Counted from the first letter of the stretch, positions 1 through 9,657 are shown. The stretch: DNA of 56,213 nt from Nanobdellota archaeon (GCA_022561055.1 JADFRY010000006.1:1-56213), one strand, 5' to 3'. Numbers and translations are program-made. The notes: generated by a model not told the origin, from the letters alone.

Positions 1-1275
1 GAGTGCATCTATCACTCCAACAACATGATGCCATCTTCCAATAGATATTAAATTACTTTCTGTAGAACAAGCATTCTGTCCGACGCCTATTCTCTCATCT
101 CCTGTAAAAACAACCTGAATAAATCTATCTTTATTCAAAAACATTCCAAATTCTCTAGAATCACAACCAACACTTCCAGATCCACAATCAGGTGAATCCC
201 CTTTAACTGCAATTGCTTGCCAATTTTTACTTAGTGAAGTTGGTTTTATCCAGGCACTCATACTAACCACTTTTGGAGAATAAAATCCAACTCTATCATC
301 AACTCTAACATAAGCATCCCCATCAAATTCCAAGGCATTACCTATTAAGCCATTAACAAGTCTTGCTCCGGTCAAAGAAGCATCATAATTATTATTAGTC
401 TCATCAGGCGTTGCTGTGCCAGAACTAATAAGCCTATCAAAAGGATAATACACTCTAGAATAATCGTAATTAATATTACTAGATGCTAAATTGTAAATTT
501 CTCTAACTTGTGCTTGTGTCAACACAGAGTCATAAAGACTAAACTCATCAATATATCCTTTATAGTTTCCGTAACCACTTCCAATAGTAAATTGAATAAG
601 GTTAAAGTATACCCCATTTACACTAGATATATCTCCGACAACGCTTCCAACACTGACTCCATCAATATACATCTTGATTGAATTACCAGGATCAAAAACA
701 CCAACGAAGTGATGCCATTTTCCATCTTGATACGTTTTTCCGCACTCTCTGACATAAACTCTATTACTATACCAACCGTCTTCAGAAACATAAAAGTCAA
801 TGCCTTTGCCGTTAGTTCCGCAGACTCCACCCTTAGCTATGTCTGCAAACCAGCCTATCTTTCCTCCCGTTCCATTCCATTTACCAGCAAACATCTGTTC
901 CCCAGTTTCATCAACCCCCCTAAACCAAAAAGAAACGCTAAGCTCCTGGTAAATGTCAGGATACCATGAATTAATATTATCATTTCCATCAAAAAAGAGC
1001 GATCCTCCTGGGGCGCCATTAGATCTATAATGTGCACCATTAATCGTTCCCTGATAAACCGTCCCTTGATAAGACACGCTACTTTTAGCAATACCATTTC
1101 TTATCTCGGTAATATTATCGAATGAATAAGCCAGAGCAGGGGTCGGAGGGGAAAAAGCAACAGATATTGGTTTTTCGTAACTAAACAAGAAGAAAAGAGA
1201 AACACCCATAACAATTAGCGCAACAGAGATTATGATGATGTCTTTAGAATCATTTCTCACCTTCTTTATTTTCAT
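1..1275 (-). CDS. Partial secreted/membrane protein with two LamG (concanavalin A-like) domains; C-terminus lies outside window
   Basis: Open minus frame from ATG at 1275 to window edge (MKIKKVRNDSKDIIIISVALIVMGVSLFFLFSYEKP...); N-terminal TM; two LamG-type stretches (…WHHFVGVFDPGNSIKMYIDGVSVGS… and …WHHVVGVIDAL…). Absent from ORF track because no stop in window. Confidence 0.8.
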   Translation of the reverse strand, partial: MKIKKVRNDSKDIIIISVALIVMGVSLFFLFSYEKPISVAFSPPTPALAYSFDNITEIRNGIAKSSVSYQGTVYQGTINGAHYRSNGAPGGSLFFDGNDNINSWYPDIYQELSVSFWFRGVDETGEQMFAGKWNGTGGKIGWFADIAKGGVCGTNGKGIDFYVSEDGWYSNRVYVRECGKTYQDGKWHHFVGVFDPGNSIKMYIDGVSVGSVVGDISSVNGVYFNLIQFTIGSGYGNYKGYIDEFSLYDSVLTQAQVREIYNLASSNINYDYSRVYYPFDRLISSGTATPDETNNNYDASLTGARLVNGLIGNALEFDGDAYVRVDDRVGFYSPKVVSMSAWIKPTSLSKNWQAIAVKGDSPDCGSGSVGCDSREFGMFLNKDRFIQVVFTGDERIGVGQNACSTESNLISIGRWHHVVGVIDAL

Positions 1276-1740
1276 TTTACTCCTAACATGTCTCGATATA
1301 TAAACTTTATTAGATTATTAATAATTGTATGCTTTAGTGACATATATTGCCTATTAAATTAGCTTTACAAAAATTAATCAAAAATATCAATATTCAATAA
1401 TACAACTCCTAAAATTCTCATATTTCGTTATTAATAGATTATATTGGCTTACTGAAATATTATGTCAAGAAATCACAAAGTCCTTGCGTGATACTACTTC
1501 AAGAATACAATTGTCAGCATTCTTGAGATACATGGTTTTCAATTGCTCTGTATAATAATTTGATAATTTACACATAAAATTACTAGTGACATATGTCATA
1601 TGGAAGTACATTAGCTTATTGAAATCTGTAATTAAAATTATCTTCTCCTTTGTTTAAAAGATATTTCTCAAAAAAGAATAATATATAAATTGGAAGAATC
1701 TTGTCGAGTATATATATTAATAAGAGAGGGAAAAAATAAA

Positions 1741-3033
1741 ATGAGGGCACATTGGTCTAAGCTTGGATTTATTTTAGTAGCTATTGGCTCAGCCGTCGGA
1801 CTTGGCAATATATGGAGATTCCCATACATAGTTGGTGAAAGTGGAGGTGGAGCGTTTCTAATACCTTATTTTATCGCAATTTTATTTTTTGGAATTCCTG
1901 TCATGTTGATTGGGCTTGCTGCAGGAAGAAAATTCAAAGGATCTGTTCTAACCACTTTAGGAAAGATAAACCCTAAGATAAAATATATCGGACTAATTCC
2001 TGTAATAGTGACATTGGCTATTTTAAGTTATTATTTAGTAATTACTGGCTGGACATTTGGATATTTTATTTTTTCTATTTTTGGATATATGAGTTTTGAT
2101 GCATTTACTGAAACATTATATCCTTTATTTTTATTTTTTGGGGCTGTAGCACTTATTGCACTGATAGTAAAACTCGGGATTAAAAGAGGAATAGAAAGAA
2201 CTTGTAAATATCTGCTTCCATTATTATTCTTATTCATATTGATTATACTTGTAAAATCTCTCTCACTTCCAAATGCCATGGAAGGAATAAAATTCTACCT
2301 CACACCAGATTTAAGTATGCTTTCAAATCCTCGTATCTGGCTTTTGGCATTCGGTCAGGCATTTTTCTCTTTATCAGTCGGCTTTGGAATAATGTTGACT
2401 TATGGGAGTTATTTGAGTAATAAAGAAAACATACCAAGATCAGCATTTACGATTGCTGGTGCAGACACGTTAATTGCAATACTTGCCGGTTTTATTATAT
2501 TTCCAATAGTCTTTTCTTTTGGCTTCAGTCCTTCAGCAGGGCCAGAATTGGTATTCATAGCTTTACCTGAGATATTTTCAGTCATGTCTTTCGGACAAAT
2601 TTTTGGGGCTTTATTTTTCTTATTATTATTTATTGGAGCGATGACTTCAGCCATATCAATGTTAGAGGTTGGAGTGACCATTCTCATAGATGAACGTAAG
2701 TTCAGCAGAACAAAAGCGACAATCCTAATTTCTTCTATCATAGCCTTAATTGGATTGCCATCTGCATTAAGTTACTCTGGTTTTAATATAACTTTACTCG
2801 GCAGGCCATTTTTGGATTCTATGGATATTATCTTTGGTTCTTTTTTAGCACCGATAGGAGCTATCTCACTTTGTATAGCGATTGGATGGTTCTGGGACTC
2901 AAAGAAGCTTTTGAATGAAATAAATAAAAACAGCAAAATAAAAATCCCATATCTCATGATTTATTTAGTTAAGTATGTAATTCCTATTGTTTTGTTTGGC
3001 GTTTTTGCACTTGAGTTGCTCAAGTTATTATGA
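1741..3033 (+). CDS. Sodium-dependent transporter, NSS/SNF family
   Basis: N-terminal NSS signature HWSKLGFILVAIGSAVGLGNIWRFPYIVGESGGGAF; multiple TM helices. ORF opens at 1690 but the internal ATG at 1741 fits the family start. Confidence 0.9.
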   Translation: MRAHWSKLGFILVAIGSAVGLGNIWRFPYIVGESGGGAFLIPYFIAILFFGIPVMLIGLAAGRKFKGSVLTTLGKINPKIKYIGLIPVIVTLAILSYYLVITGWTFGYFIFSIFGYMSFDAFTETLYPLFLFFGAVALIALIVKLGIKRGIERTCKYLLPLLFLFILIILVKSLSLPNAMEGIKFYLTPDLSMLSNPRIWLLAFGQAFFSLSVGFGIMLTYGSYLSNKENIPRSAFTIAGADTLIAILAGFIIFPIVFSFGFSPSAGPELVFIALPEIFSVMSFGQIFGALFFLLLFIGAMTSAISMLEVGVTILIDERKFSRTKATILISSIIALIGLPSALSYSGFNITLLGRPFLDSMDIIFGSFLAPIGAISLCIAIGWFWDSKKLLNEINKNSKIKIPYLMIYLVKYVIPIVLFGVFALELLKLL

Positions 3034-3186
3034 AAACGAACTAGCCAGGAATTGGAAAAGGAATTTACTCAACAGATTCAATAATTTCCTTTTAGAACAA
3101 TTATTCTGCCATATTTTTTATCTGCTGGAAAGATACATTAAAGAATATGGAAACAAAAATAATAAAGATATAGGTCATTCGTTAAA

Positions 3187-4188
3187 CTAATTGACGTATT
3201 CTTCTTTGAACATTTCAATAGTTAAAATGAGGAATGTTAATAACAAGGGCCCGATAATTAGGCCTATCAGTCCGAAGGCTTTAATTCCCATAATTACACC
3301 GAGCAATGTTGTGAAAGGGTGCATTTTTCCAGCACCGCGTTTTTGTAAATGTGGGCGAAGGAAATTATCAATATTGCTAATTATTAATCCGGTAACGATT
3401 ATTCCTATAGCTGTAAAGTAGCTTTTTTGGATTAATAAAAAAGCTGCTACAGGAACCCAGACAATAAACACACCAACCACCGGCAAGAAAGAAAGTATTA
3501 CAGCAGCAAATCCAAACAGGAATGCTCCAGGAATTCCAAATATCAAAAAAGATATTGCGATTAATACACCCTGTATTATAGCTATAATCACTGTAGACTT
3601 TATAGTGGTATTTGATACTGCAATAAACTTATCTCTTAGTTTCAATGTGTTTTTCTCATTAAATGGAGAGGCAAATTTCACATATTTCCATCTAGTATCT
3701 TTTTTTGTTGATAGAATGTAATATACAAGAAAATACATTACGATAAGGTTTAATATGAGATTGCCCAGTTTAGAAAATATCTTTACAGTATGCTGAATGA
3801 GAAATGTCCCTAATTCTGGGATAAATGTTTTCACTCTTTCTTGAAGAGCTAATTGAGGAAACAGCCCGCCGACGGTTTCAAGCATTGTTGAAATTTGTTC
3901 TGGATTTTGAATAATAGATTGGGCCTGAACTCCAACAAAATATAATATTAAAAATAAAGGGGTGATGATTAAGATAATGCTCAGAATAATAATTAGGATG
4001 GAACTAAATTTTCTGTTCAAACGATGTTTATTTACCAAATAGTTATTAAGAGGGCTAAACAAAGCAACAATAATTAATCCTGCGAACATAGCTTTAGCAA
4101 AAGGCAATAGTGCCCAAAGCACAACGACCGCCAGGGCAGCAGTAACAAAGAAAGCAAGATATTTTCTCAAAGAAGTTTCTTTCACCAT
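3187..4188 (-). CDS. AI-2E family transporter (PF01594-like membrane protein)
   Basis: Polytopic protein with family-typical C-terminal GAGKMHPFTTLLGVIMGIKAFGLIGLIIGPLLLT. Confidence 0.85.
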   Translation of the reverse strand: MVKETSLRKYLAFFVTAALAVVVLWALLPFAKAMFAGLIIVALFSPLNNYLVNKHRLNRKFSSILIIILSIILIITPLFLILYFVGVQAQSIIQNPEQISTMLETVGGLFPQLALQERVKTFIPELGTFLIQHTVKIFSKLGNLILNLIVMYFLVYYILSTKKDTRWKYVKFASPFNEKNTLKLRDKFIAVSNTTIKSTVIIAIIQGVLIAISFLIFGIPGAFLFGFAAVILSFLPVVGVFIVWVPVAAFLLIQKSYFTAIGIIVTGLIISNIDNFLRPHLQKRGAGKMHPFTTLLGVIMGIKAFGLIGLIIGPLLLTFLILTIEMFKEEYVN

Positions 4189-4236
4189 ATTGGATTAAGC
4201 AGCGGGAGATTATTTATATATTTCCTTATTGATTCT

Positions 4237-4262
4237 GTTAAGCCAAAAGGGGATGGCTTAAC
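4237..4262. other. Perfect 8-bp inverted repeat (hairpin) between hjc and the AI-2E gene
   Basis: gttaagcc-aaaaggggat-ggcttaac. Confidence 0.6.
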
Positions 4263-4316
4263 CCAAAAATTGGTTTTGCATTAAATTACTTAGAAAAATC
4301 ATAAAGTCATAGCTTG

Positions 4317-4709
4317 TTAGAAAAATTGCCCAAATCTTTTTCCTTTTTTTCTCGCCCTCTCTAAACTTACAACCCAATATTTTCCAGAATCTTCTAAATG
4401 TCTCTTTAAGGGATCTAAAAACAACCAACCTTCTCTGTTAAACCTAACAGCAATCACCGGCTTCAAACCAATCATATCACTAAAAACTATGAAGTCTTCA
4501 ATTTGTGCTTTTGTGATATAAATCCTAGACTTTTTACTCGACTTAGCTTCTATTGTACAACCTTTCTTCCCTTTTTTTCCAGCAATTAAATCACATGGAG
4601 AATCTTCGTGCATGCCTGAACCAGCAACTCTAACAGCACGCCAACCATGTTCTGTAAAAAGCCGGACCAATTCTCTTTCAGCCTTAGAACCCTTTGCTTT
4701 GTTGGACAT
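4317..4709 (-). CDS. hjc: Holliday junction resolvase Hjc
   Basis: KGSKAERELVRLFTEHGWRAVRVAGSG…PCDLIAG…EAKSSK nuclease motifs. Confidence 0.9.
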   Translation of the reverse strand: MSNKAKGSKAERELVRLFTEHGWRAVRVAGSGMHEDSPCDLIAGKKGKKGCTIEAKSSKKSRIYITKAQIEDFIVFSDMIGLKPVIAVRFNREGWLFLDPLKRHLEDSGKYWVVSLERARKKGKRFGQFF

Positions 4710-4735
4710 ATGAACCACCTATTTTGTTTTGCATT

Positions 4736-5284
4736 TTATTTTTTCTTTCTCATTAAATTTATAATTATAATTGATATAACAACAATAATCCCAATTATAA
4801 TCCATAGCCCTAATAAACTTTTCTTTTCTGTTTTAATTTCACTAGTTATTTCTTCTTGCTCTTCTTCGGTTTGATTATCTGGTTCTTCATTTGCTGTTTC
4901 ATTATTAATACTATTTGTCTCATTATTCAAAACATGAGCTATCCTATTCAAATAAATTTCTCTTATATCGGGATTATTTATTAATTTATCAAGTCCTGCT
5001 TGAGAGAGGTTCCCTGCAAATGCGTCATCACCAAGAAGTTTTCTTTTTAATTTAAACTCATCCTCTGTAAGATTAGATAAAATCTGATCCAAGATAGTTT
5101 CATTTCCAAAATATAGTTCTACTATCACAGGAGCCCATCCAGAGCTATTTAAAGCATCTAAAACATCTTGTTCTACTTCTACTGTGTAATTACTTTCATT
5201 ACCTTGTGCAGAAACAAAACCACCCAGCATTAAAACTACAAAAACCATTACTACACCTAACAATATTCGCTTTCTCATCAACAA
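4736..5284 (-). CDS. Secreted membrane-anchored protein with subtilase-propeptide (I9-like) domain but no protease domain
   Basis: Signal peptide, propeptide-like VIVELYFGN…EFKLKRKLLGDDAFAGNLSQAGLDKLINNPDIREIYLNR, C-terminal TM plus KK tail. Confidence 0.55.
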   Translation of the reverse strand: MLMRKRILLGVVMVFVVLMLGGFVSAQGNESNYTVEVEQDVLDALNSSGWAPVIVELYFGNETILDQILSNLTEDEFKLKRKLLGDDAFAGNLSQAGLDKLINNPDIREIYLNRIAHVLNNETNSINNETANEEPDNQTEEEQEEITSEIKTEKKSLLGLWIIIGIIVVISIIIINLMRKKK

Positions 5285-5397
5285 TTCCCTCCAATACTAA
5301 TATCAGCTTTCGTCAATATCCACATAAACTAACTCAGTTTCCTAAATATATAAACTTAAAGAAAAAAATAAAAAAAAGAAAAATAAAAAATAAATTT

Positions 5398-6258
5398 TTA
5401 GTTACTCCCTTGGATTGTTGGACCGCTATTTCTAGCAAAGAAAGCCCTAAATCTCTTGAAGAAACCTCTTCTATCAGTGTCTACTTCTGTTTCTGTTGCT
5501 ACGCCTATCTCATCCTCACTTGGAAGAGGTTCTGGTACAGCTGGACCTCCATTGATAGAAGGTACAAAACCTGCATCAGGTCTGAGAACTTTTGTTCTCG
5601 TAGCTATCTCAACTTTCCAAGAACTGTTAGGTCCGTCATTGTTGTAGATTAAAGAACCTTCCCATTTATCAAGTCCTTTATAGCTTTCGATTTTCTCCAG
5701 GGTCAGCGTTCCTAGATTGCTCCTCTCCGCATTAGCTACGTTAGCTTTTACCTGCGGCGAAACAATATAGAATTTCACGCTGTCCTCATCTCCGGAGTAT
5801 CTTACTAACTTGAGATTATCGCCACCAACAATCTTAAGCCTTCCAACAGCTCTAGTTTTGTCAGATTGTCTTCCTATATCACTCGCGTCTGCGTCAGCAT
5901 CTACGAAATTTTGCTTAACCCAAACAAGGTTGATCAAATGTCCTGAAACTCCATTATTCATAGAACCAACACCTTTGATAGCTCTTGCGAAGCCTACTTT
6001 TCTGAATTTACCATTAGAGGTGACATCATTTATAGCATCTTGGATGTCATTTACATCGATGTCGTTTCCAACTATATCACTGACTGGAACAGATTTATCT
6101 GTGTCGCTTATTGTTACAATATATCTCGCATAACCCTTCACTTTCTTTACTGCGTCACTAGGAAAATCTTCCCCATGAGTAGCTAAAGCAATACCACCAG
6201 CAAATATACCAGAGATCATAAGCAAGGCTAATACGATTCCTGCCTTTTTCATTTTCAT
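5398..6258 (-). CDS. Secreted hypothetical protein
   Basis: Signal peptide MKMKKAGIVLALLMISGIFAGGIALA; SD aaaggaggt upstream; no family recognised. Confidence 0.75.
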   Translation of the reverse strand: MKMKKAGIVLALLMISGIFAGGIALATHGEDFPSDAVKKVKGYARYIVTISDTDKSVPVSDIVGNDIDVNDIQDAINDVTSNGKFRKVGFARAIKGVGSMNNGVSGHLINLVWVKQNFVDADADASDIGRQSDKTRAVGRLKIVGGDNLKLVRYSGDEDSVKFYIVSPQVKANVANAERSNLGTLTLEKIESYKGLDKWEGSLIYNNDGPNSSWKVEIATRTKVLRPDAGFVPSINGGPAVPEPLPSEDEIGVATETEVDTDRRGFFKRFRAFFARNSGPTIQGSN

Positions 6259-6338
6259 ATTTTTTTACCTCCTTTCAGTTTTCTCATTTGTTTGTTTTTC
6301 ATATAAACCTTAGAAAAAACATCCTTATATACTCCGTC

Positions 6339-6368
6339 TGGAACTATAATGGAACTATTTTGGAACTT
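6339..6368. promoter_or_regulatory. Three TGGAACT(A/T) iterons with 11-bp period upstream of a TATA-like element
   Basis: tggaacta at 6339, tggaacta at 6350, tggaactt at 6361; on minus strand they precede ggagtatataaggatg and the 6258 start. Confidence 0.55.
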
Positions 6369-6395
6369 ACATTAAACAATTCTAGGTAAATTTAC

Positions 6396-7130
6396 CTACT
6401 TCACCAACTCAACAAACTTGTTCTTGCCTTCGCCTGTTCTTTTTATCAAACCTTTCTTTTCTAATTCTTGGACATGCCTTGAAAAAGAAGCTTTAGGAAT
6501 ATCACAGAGCTTCCTCAAATAAGAACTCTTTACTTTTTCAGTTTCTTTCAGTTTCTCAATAATTAATTTTTCTCTTTCAGACAAAACTTCTTTTATTATG
6601 TCTAACTTATCTTTATCCCTTTTTCTCTTTGCCCTATTCCTTTCTTTTTTCTTTTCATCTTTCTCTCTTTTACCATAATTAATAAGAAAAACAATTAAAA
6701 TAAGGAGAATAGCCACCATAATTACTATGACAGGAATATATGTTAGGTCTCTTAATTGGTCTTCGGTAATATAACTGACTTCGATTCTCTCTAGTACAAA
6801 AATTGATATTCTATTATTGTCGAGAGATATTTCTCCTTCACTAACGCTTTTTATAACAGCCCCTTCAGGGAGTATAACATTAATTTCAGCGCCCTCTAAG
6901 AAATATGAGAACATCCATAATTCCCCTTGCTTGTTTGTCAAACTCTGCGTAGTTCCGCTGATCCTGCCATTTATCAAATTTACTCCTTCTGGCAAATTAA
7001 GAGTTTTATCAGTTTCTCCTAAGAAAAGAGCCTCGCCGGTTTCATCGACATAAATATTCAAGAACGTGAAAGCAGAAGCGTTGCTAACTAAAATTAAAAA
7101 CATCATTAAACTCAGCAATATTGTTTTCAT
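6396..7130 (-). CDS. Membrane-anchored winged-helix transcriptional regulator (signal peptide, ectodomain, TM, cytoplasmic wHTH)
   Basis: N-terminal signal, TM YIPVIVIMVAILLILIVFLI, C-terminal wHTH SSYLRKLCDIPKASFSRHVQELEKKGLIKRTGEGKNKFVEL. Confidence 0.75.
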   Translation of the reverse strand: MKTILLSLMMFLILVSNASAFTFLNIYVDETGEALFLGETDKTLNLPEGVNLINGRISGTTQSLTNKQGELWMFSYFLEGAEINVILPEGAVIKSVSEGEISLDNNRISIFVLERIEVSYITEDQLRDLTYIPVIVIMVAILLILIVFLINYGKREKDEKKKERNRAKRKRDKDKLDIIKEVLSEREKLIIEKLKETEKVKSSYLRKLCDIPKASFSRHVQELEKKGLIKRTGEGKNKFVELVK

Positions 7131-7134
7131 TTTT

Positions 7135-7302
7135 CTATAAGTCTTTCGCCTGCACAGTTCTCCTGCCGTTTGCTTTTGCTCTTCGCGCAGCCTGTTGCAA
7201 TAACTCCTCGACCTTTTTATTCAAAGCCTCTGGAACATCTCCAGAAACACTCATCTCAGGCACAGCAGATTTTATTTTACTTTTTACAATTAAATCAATC
7301 AT
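7135..7302 (-). CDS. DUF1931-like histone-fold protein (55 aa)
   Basis: Hand translation MIDLIVKSKIKSAVPEMSVSGDVPEALNKKVEELLQQAARRAKANGRRTVQAKDL*; below ORF-track length cutoff. Confidence 0.75.
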   Translation of the reverse strand: MIDLIVKSKIKSAVPEMSVSGDVPEALNKKVEELLQQAARRAKANGRRTVQAKDL

Positions 7303-7303
7303 C

Positions 7304-8803
7304 TTAATTTTGCCTCCTTTTTTTAGTATTAAGAGGTTTCATAAAAGGAAACAAAATAACATCTCTAATTGAATCTTGCCCTGTCAATAACATTACCATT
7401 CTGTCAATTCCAATCCCTAAACCACCCGTAGGAGGCATTCCAATTTCAAGCGCATTAATAAAATCTTCATCATAAGGATTTGCCTCTTGGTCTCCCTCCG
7501 AAAGCATTTTTTCTTGCTCCTCCAATAAAGTTCTCTGCAAGACAGGATTATTTAACTCTGAGTATGCATTTCCCAACTCAACACCCATGCAAATTGGCTC
7601 AAACCTTTCTATTAATCTGCACAATTTATCTTTTCTATGAAGTTTACATAAAGGAGTTGTTTCTAACGGGTGGTCCAGAACAAATATTGGTTGCTCTATT
7701 TTACCCTCGCATAAGTGCTCAAATATTGCATGAACAGCCCATCCCCATGTTTCTCCCTTTGGCTCAATTTTATTTTTCTTAATAAATTCAAATAATTCTT
7801 TATTAGTCTTTTTTTCTACATCGATACCAGCATATTTCTTTATTGCTTGAACCATTGTCATTCTTTTCCACGGCTTTTTAAAATCAATTGTTTTCCCTCT
7901 GAATTTAACTTTAGTCGAGCCATTAACTTTTTTTGCTACATAAACATACAAGTCCTCAAACAACTTCATCATATCATTATAGTCTGCATATGCTTGATAA
8001 ATTTCTGCCATAGTAAATTCCGGATTATGCCATCGGTCAATTCCTTCATTTCTGAAATTTCTAGCAATTGTAAATACTTTATCATAACCTCCAACGATTA
8101 ATCTTTTCAAATATAATTCAGGAGAAATTGCCAAATATAAATCAATATTTAATATGTTCAAATAAGTCTTAAATGGTTTTGCATTAGCTCCTCCATAAAC
8201 AGTTTGTAAAAGCGGGGTTTCCACTTCTCTAAATTCTCTTGCTTTCATGAATTCTCTGACTGCATCAATTATTTTTTCTCTTTTATCAAAAACCTCTCTA
8301 ACCTCAGGATTCATAATTAAATCAAGATACCTTTTTCTATATCTTTCTTCTTTATCTTGCAAGCCATACCATTTTTCAGGCAAAGGAAGAATAGATTTGC
8401 TCAATAACTTTACTTTTTTCACAAGAACAGAAAGCTCTCCTCTTTGTGTTCTAAAAATTGTGCCTTCAACACCGACAAAATCTCCTATGTCAATATATTT
8501 TTTGAAAAATGTAATTAATTTGTTAGGGGTTCCATCTTTTTGCAAGGTTATCTGTATTTTTCCGGTTCCATCTTGCAAAATACCAAAAGATATCTTTCCC
8601 AAATCTCTGAATCCTCTTAATCTTCCAGCAATCTTTACTTTTGTTTTAGTTTTTTCACCTTTCTTTAATTTCTTATGTTTTTCTTGCAAATTAGAAGCAT
8701 TATCTTTTTTGTCATATTTGTGAGGATAAGGGTCAATCCCTTGCTCTTTTAACTCATTCAGTTTCTTGAGCCTTTCATTGACAATTTCTTCTTGTCGTCC
8801 CAT
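7304..8803 (-). CDS. lysS: Lysyl-tRNA synthetase, class II
   Basis: Class II motifs RYRKRYLDLIMNPEVR, ARNFRNEGIDRWHNPEFTMAEIYQAY, GGLGIGIDRMVMLLTGQDSIRDVILFPFMKP. Confidence 0.95.
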   Translation of the reverse strand: MGRQEEIVNERLKKLNELKEQGIDPYPHKYDKKDNASNLQEKHKKLKKGEKTKTKVKIAGRLRGFRDLGKISFGILQDGTGKIQITLQKDGTPNKLITFFKKYIDIGDFVGVEGTIFRTQRGELSVLVKKVKLLSKSILPLPEKWYGLQDKEERYRKRYLDLIMNPEVREVFDKREKIIDAVREFMKAREFREVETPLLQTVYGGANAKPFKTYLNILNIDLYLAISPELYLKRLIVGGYDKVFTIARNFRNEGIDRWHNPEFTMAEIYQAYADYNDMMKLFEDLYVYVAKKVNGSTKVKFRGKTIDFKKPWKRMTMVQAIKKYAGIDVEKKTNKELFEFIKKNKIEPKGETWGWAVHAIFEHLCEGKIEQPIFVLDHPLETTPLCKLHRKDKLCRLIERFEPICMGVELGNAYSELNNPVLQRTLLEEQEKMLSEGDQEANPYDEDFINALEIGMPPTGGLGIGIDRMVMLLTGQDSIRDVILFPFMKPLNTKKRRQN

Positions 8804-8877
8804 TTTTAAAAAATGAGAACAATGGTTTAAATAGTTATTGAAAAGATGAGCTGTAAATTAAACGTCACCTTGAGTTT

Positions 8878-9396
8878 CTACAAACAAACGTCATCTGTTA
8901 AGAGAACTTGCTTTTTCCCAAGAATGTGTTTTAGACTATCAATTGCCGAATCATGATTTTTCTTTCCATGTAAAGAATTACAAGCATCTTCAATTACAAA
9001 AGTTTCAATATTATTATCAAATAAATCCATTGCAGTTTTTATAATGCAGACATCTGTATAAATTCCACAGAGATAAACCTTTGTAATTTTGTTTTTACTT
9101 GTAAATTCTTTCAATCCTTCATTAAAAACAGTATATGCATCATGTTCTAATTCAATATTATTTGATGTTTGCAATTCTGAAAATAGTTTTTTATCTTCAT
9201 CGTTTTGAAATTTAGTCCAATTTAATTGTTTCTCAAACAATGAATTCTTGTTATTTACAAATTTCGAAAAAACTATTTTTCCTTTGAATGAATTCTTTAA
9301 TTTTAAAAGATTTGGCAATATAATTTCAGATTTGGCATGTCTAAAACCTTCTTGCATATCAATTATTAAAAGCAAATTATCCATAATATTAGACAT
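8878..9396 (-). CDS. Isochorismatase-family cysteine hydrolase
   Basis: DNLLLIIDMQEGF; catalytic-Cys motif GIYTDVCIIKTAMDLF. Confidence 0.85.
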   Translation of the reverse strand: MSNIMDNLLLIIDMQEGFRHAKSEIILPNLLKLKNSFKGKIVFSKFVNNKNSLFEKQLNWTKFQNDEDKKLFSELQTSNNIELEHDAYTVFNEGLKEFTSKNKITKVYLCGIYTDVCIIKTAMDLFDNNIETFVIEDACNSLHGKKNHDSAIDSLKHILGKKQVLLTDDVCL

Positions 9397-9546
9397 AAAT
9401 TAATTTATATATAAAAGTTTGTTTGTAGAAATTTCACATAACAACTATTAAGCGAGATAAATATTTGTTTAATAGTCTAAAGGGGCAAAAAGCGAGATTT
9501 TAAATAGGCTTCATAATACCTTTATTAATCCCAAAGGAGGTTTAAC

Positions 9547-9657
9547 ATGACAACATGCAATGCTTGTAAATCTGAAGTAGAAAATACCTGCTCTGGCTGT
9601 GGAAACTGCGATACATGTGGCTGTAAATGCGAGAAAAAAGAAGAGAAAGACGCATAA
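9547..9657 (+). CDS. Cys-rich microprotein, 36 aa with 8 Cys (putative metal binding)
   Basis: MTTCNACKSEVENTCSGCGNCDTCGCKCEKKEEKDA*; strong SD aaaggagg at 9533..9540; TATA-like ttttaaatagg ~9497..9507; T-rich tract after stop. Confidence 0.75.
   Translation: MTTCNACKSEVENTCSGCGNCDTCGCKCEKKEEKDA

Noticed and set aside
1499-1532. Hairpin caagaat…attcttg between the LamG gene and the NSS transporter
   Set aside because: Short 7-bp stem in AT-rich intergenic DNA; not distinguishable from chance.
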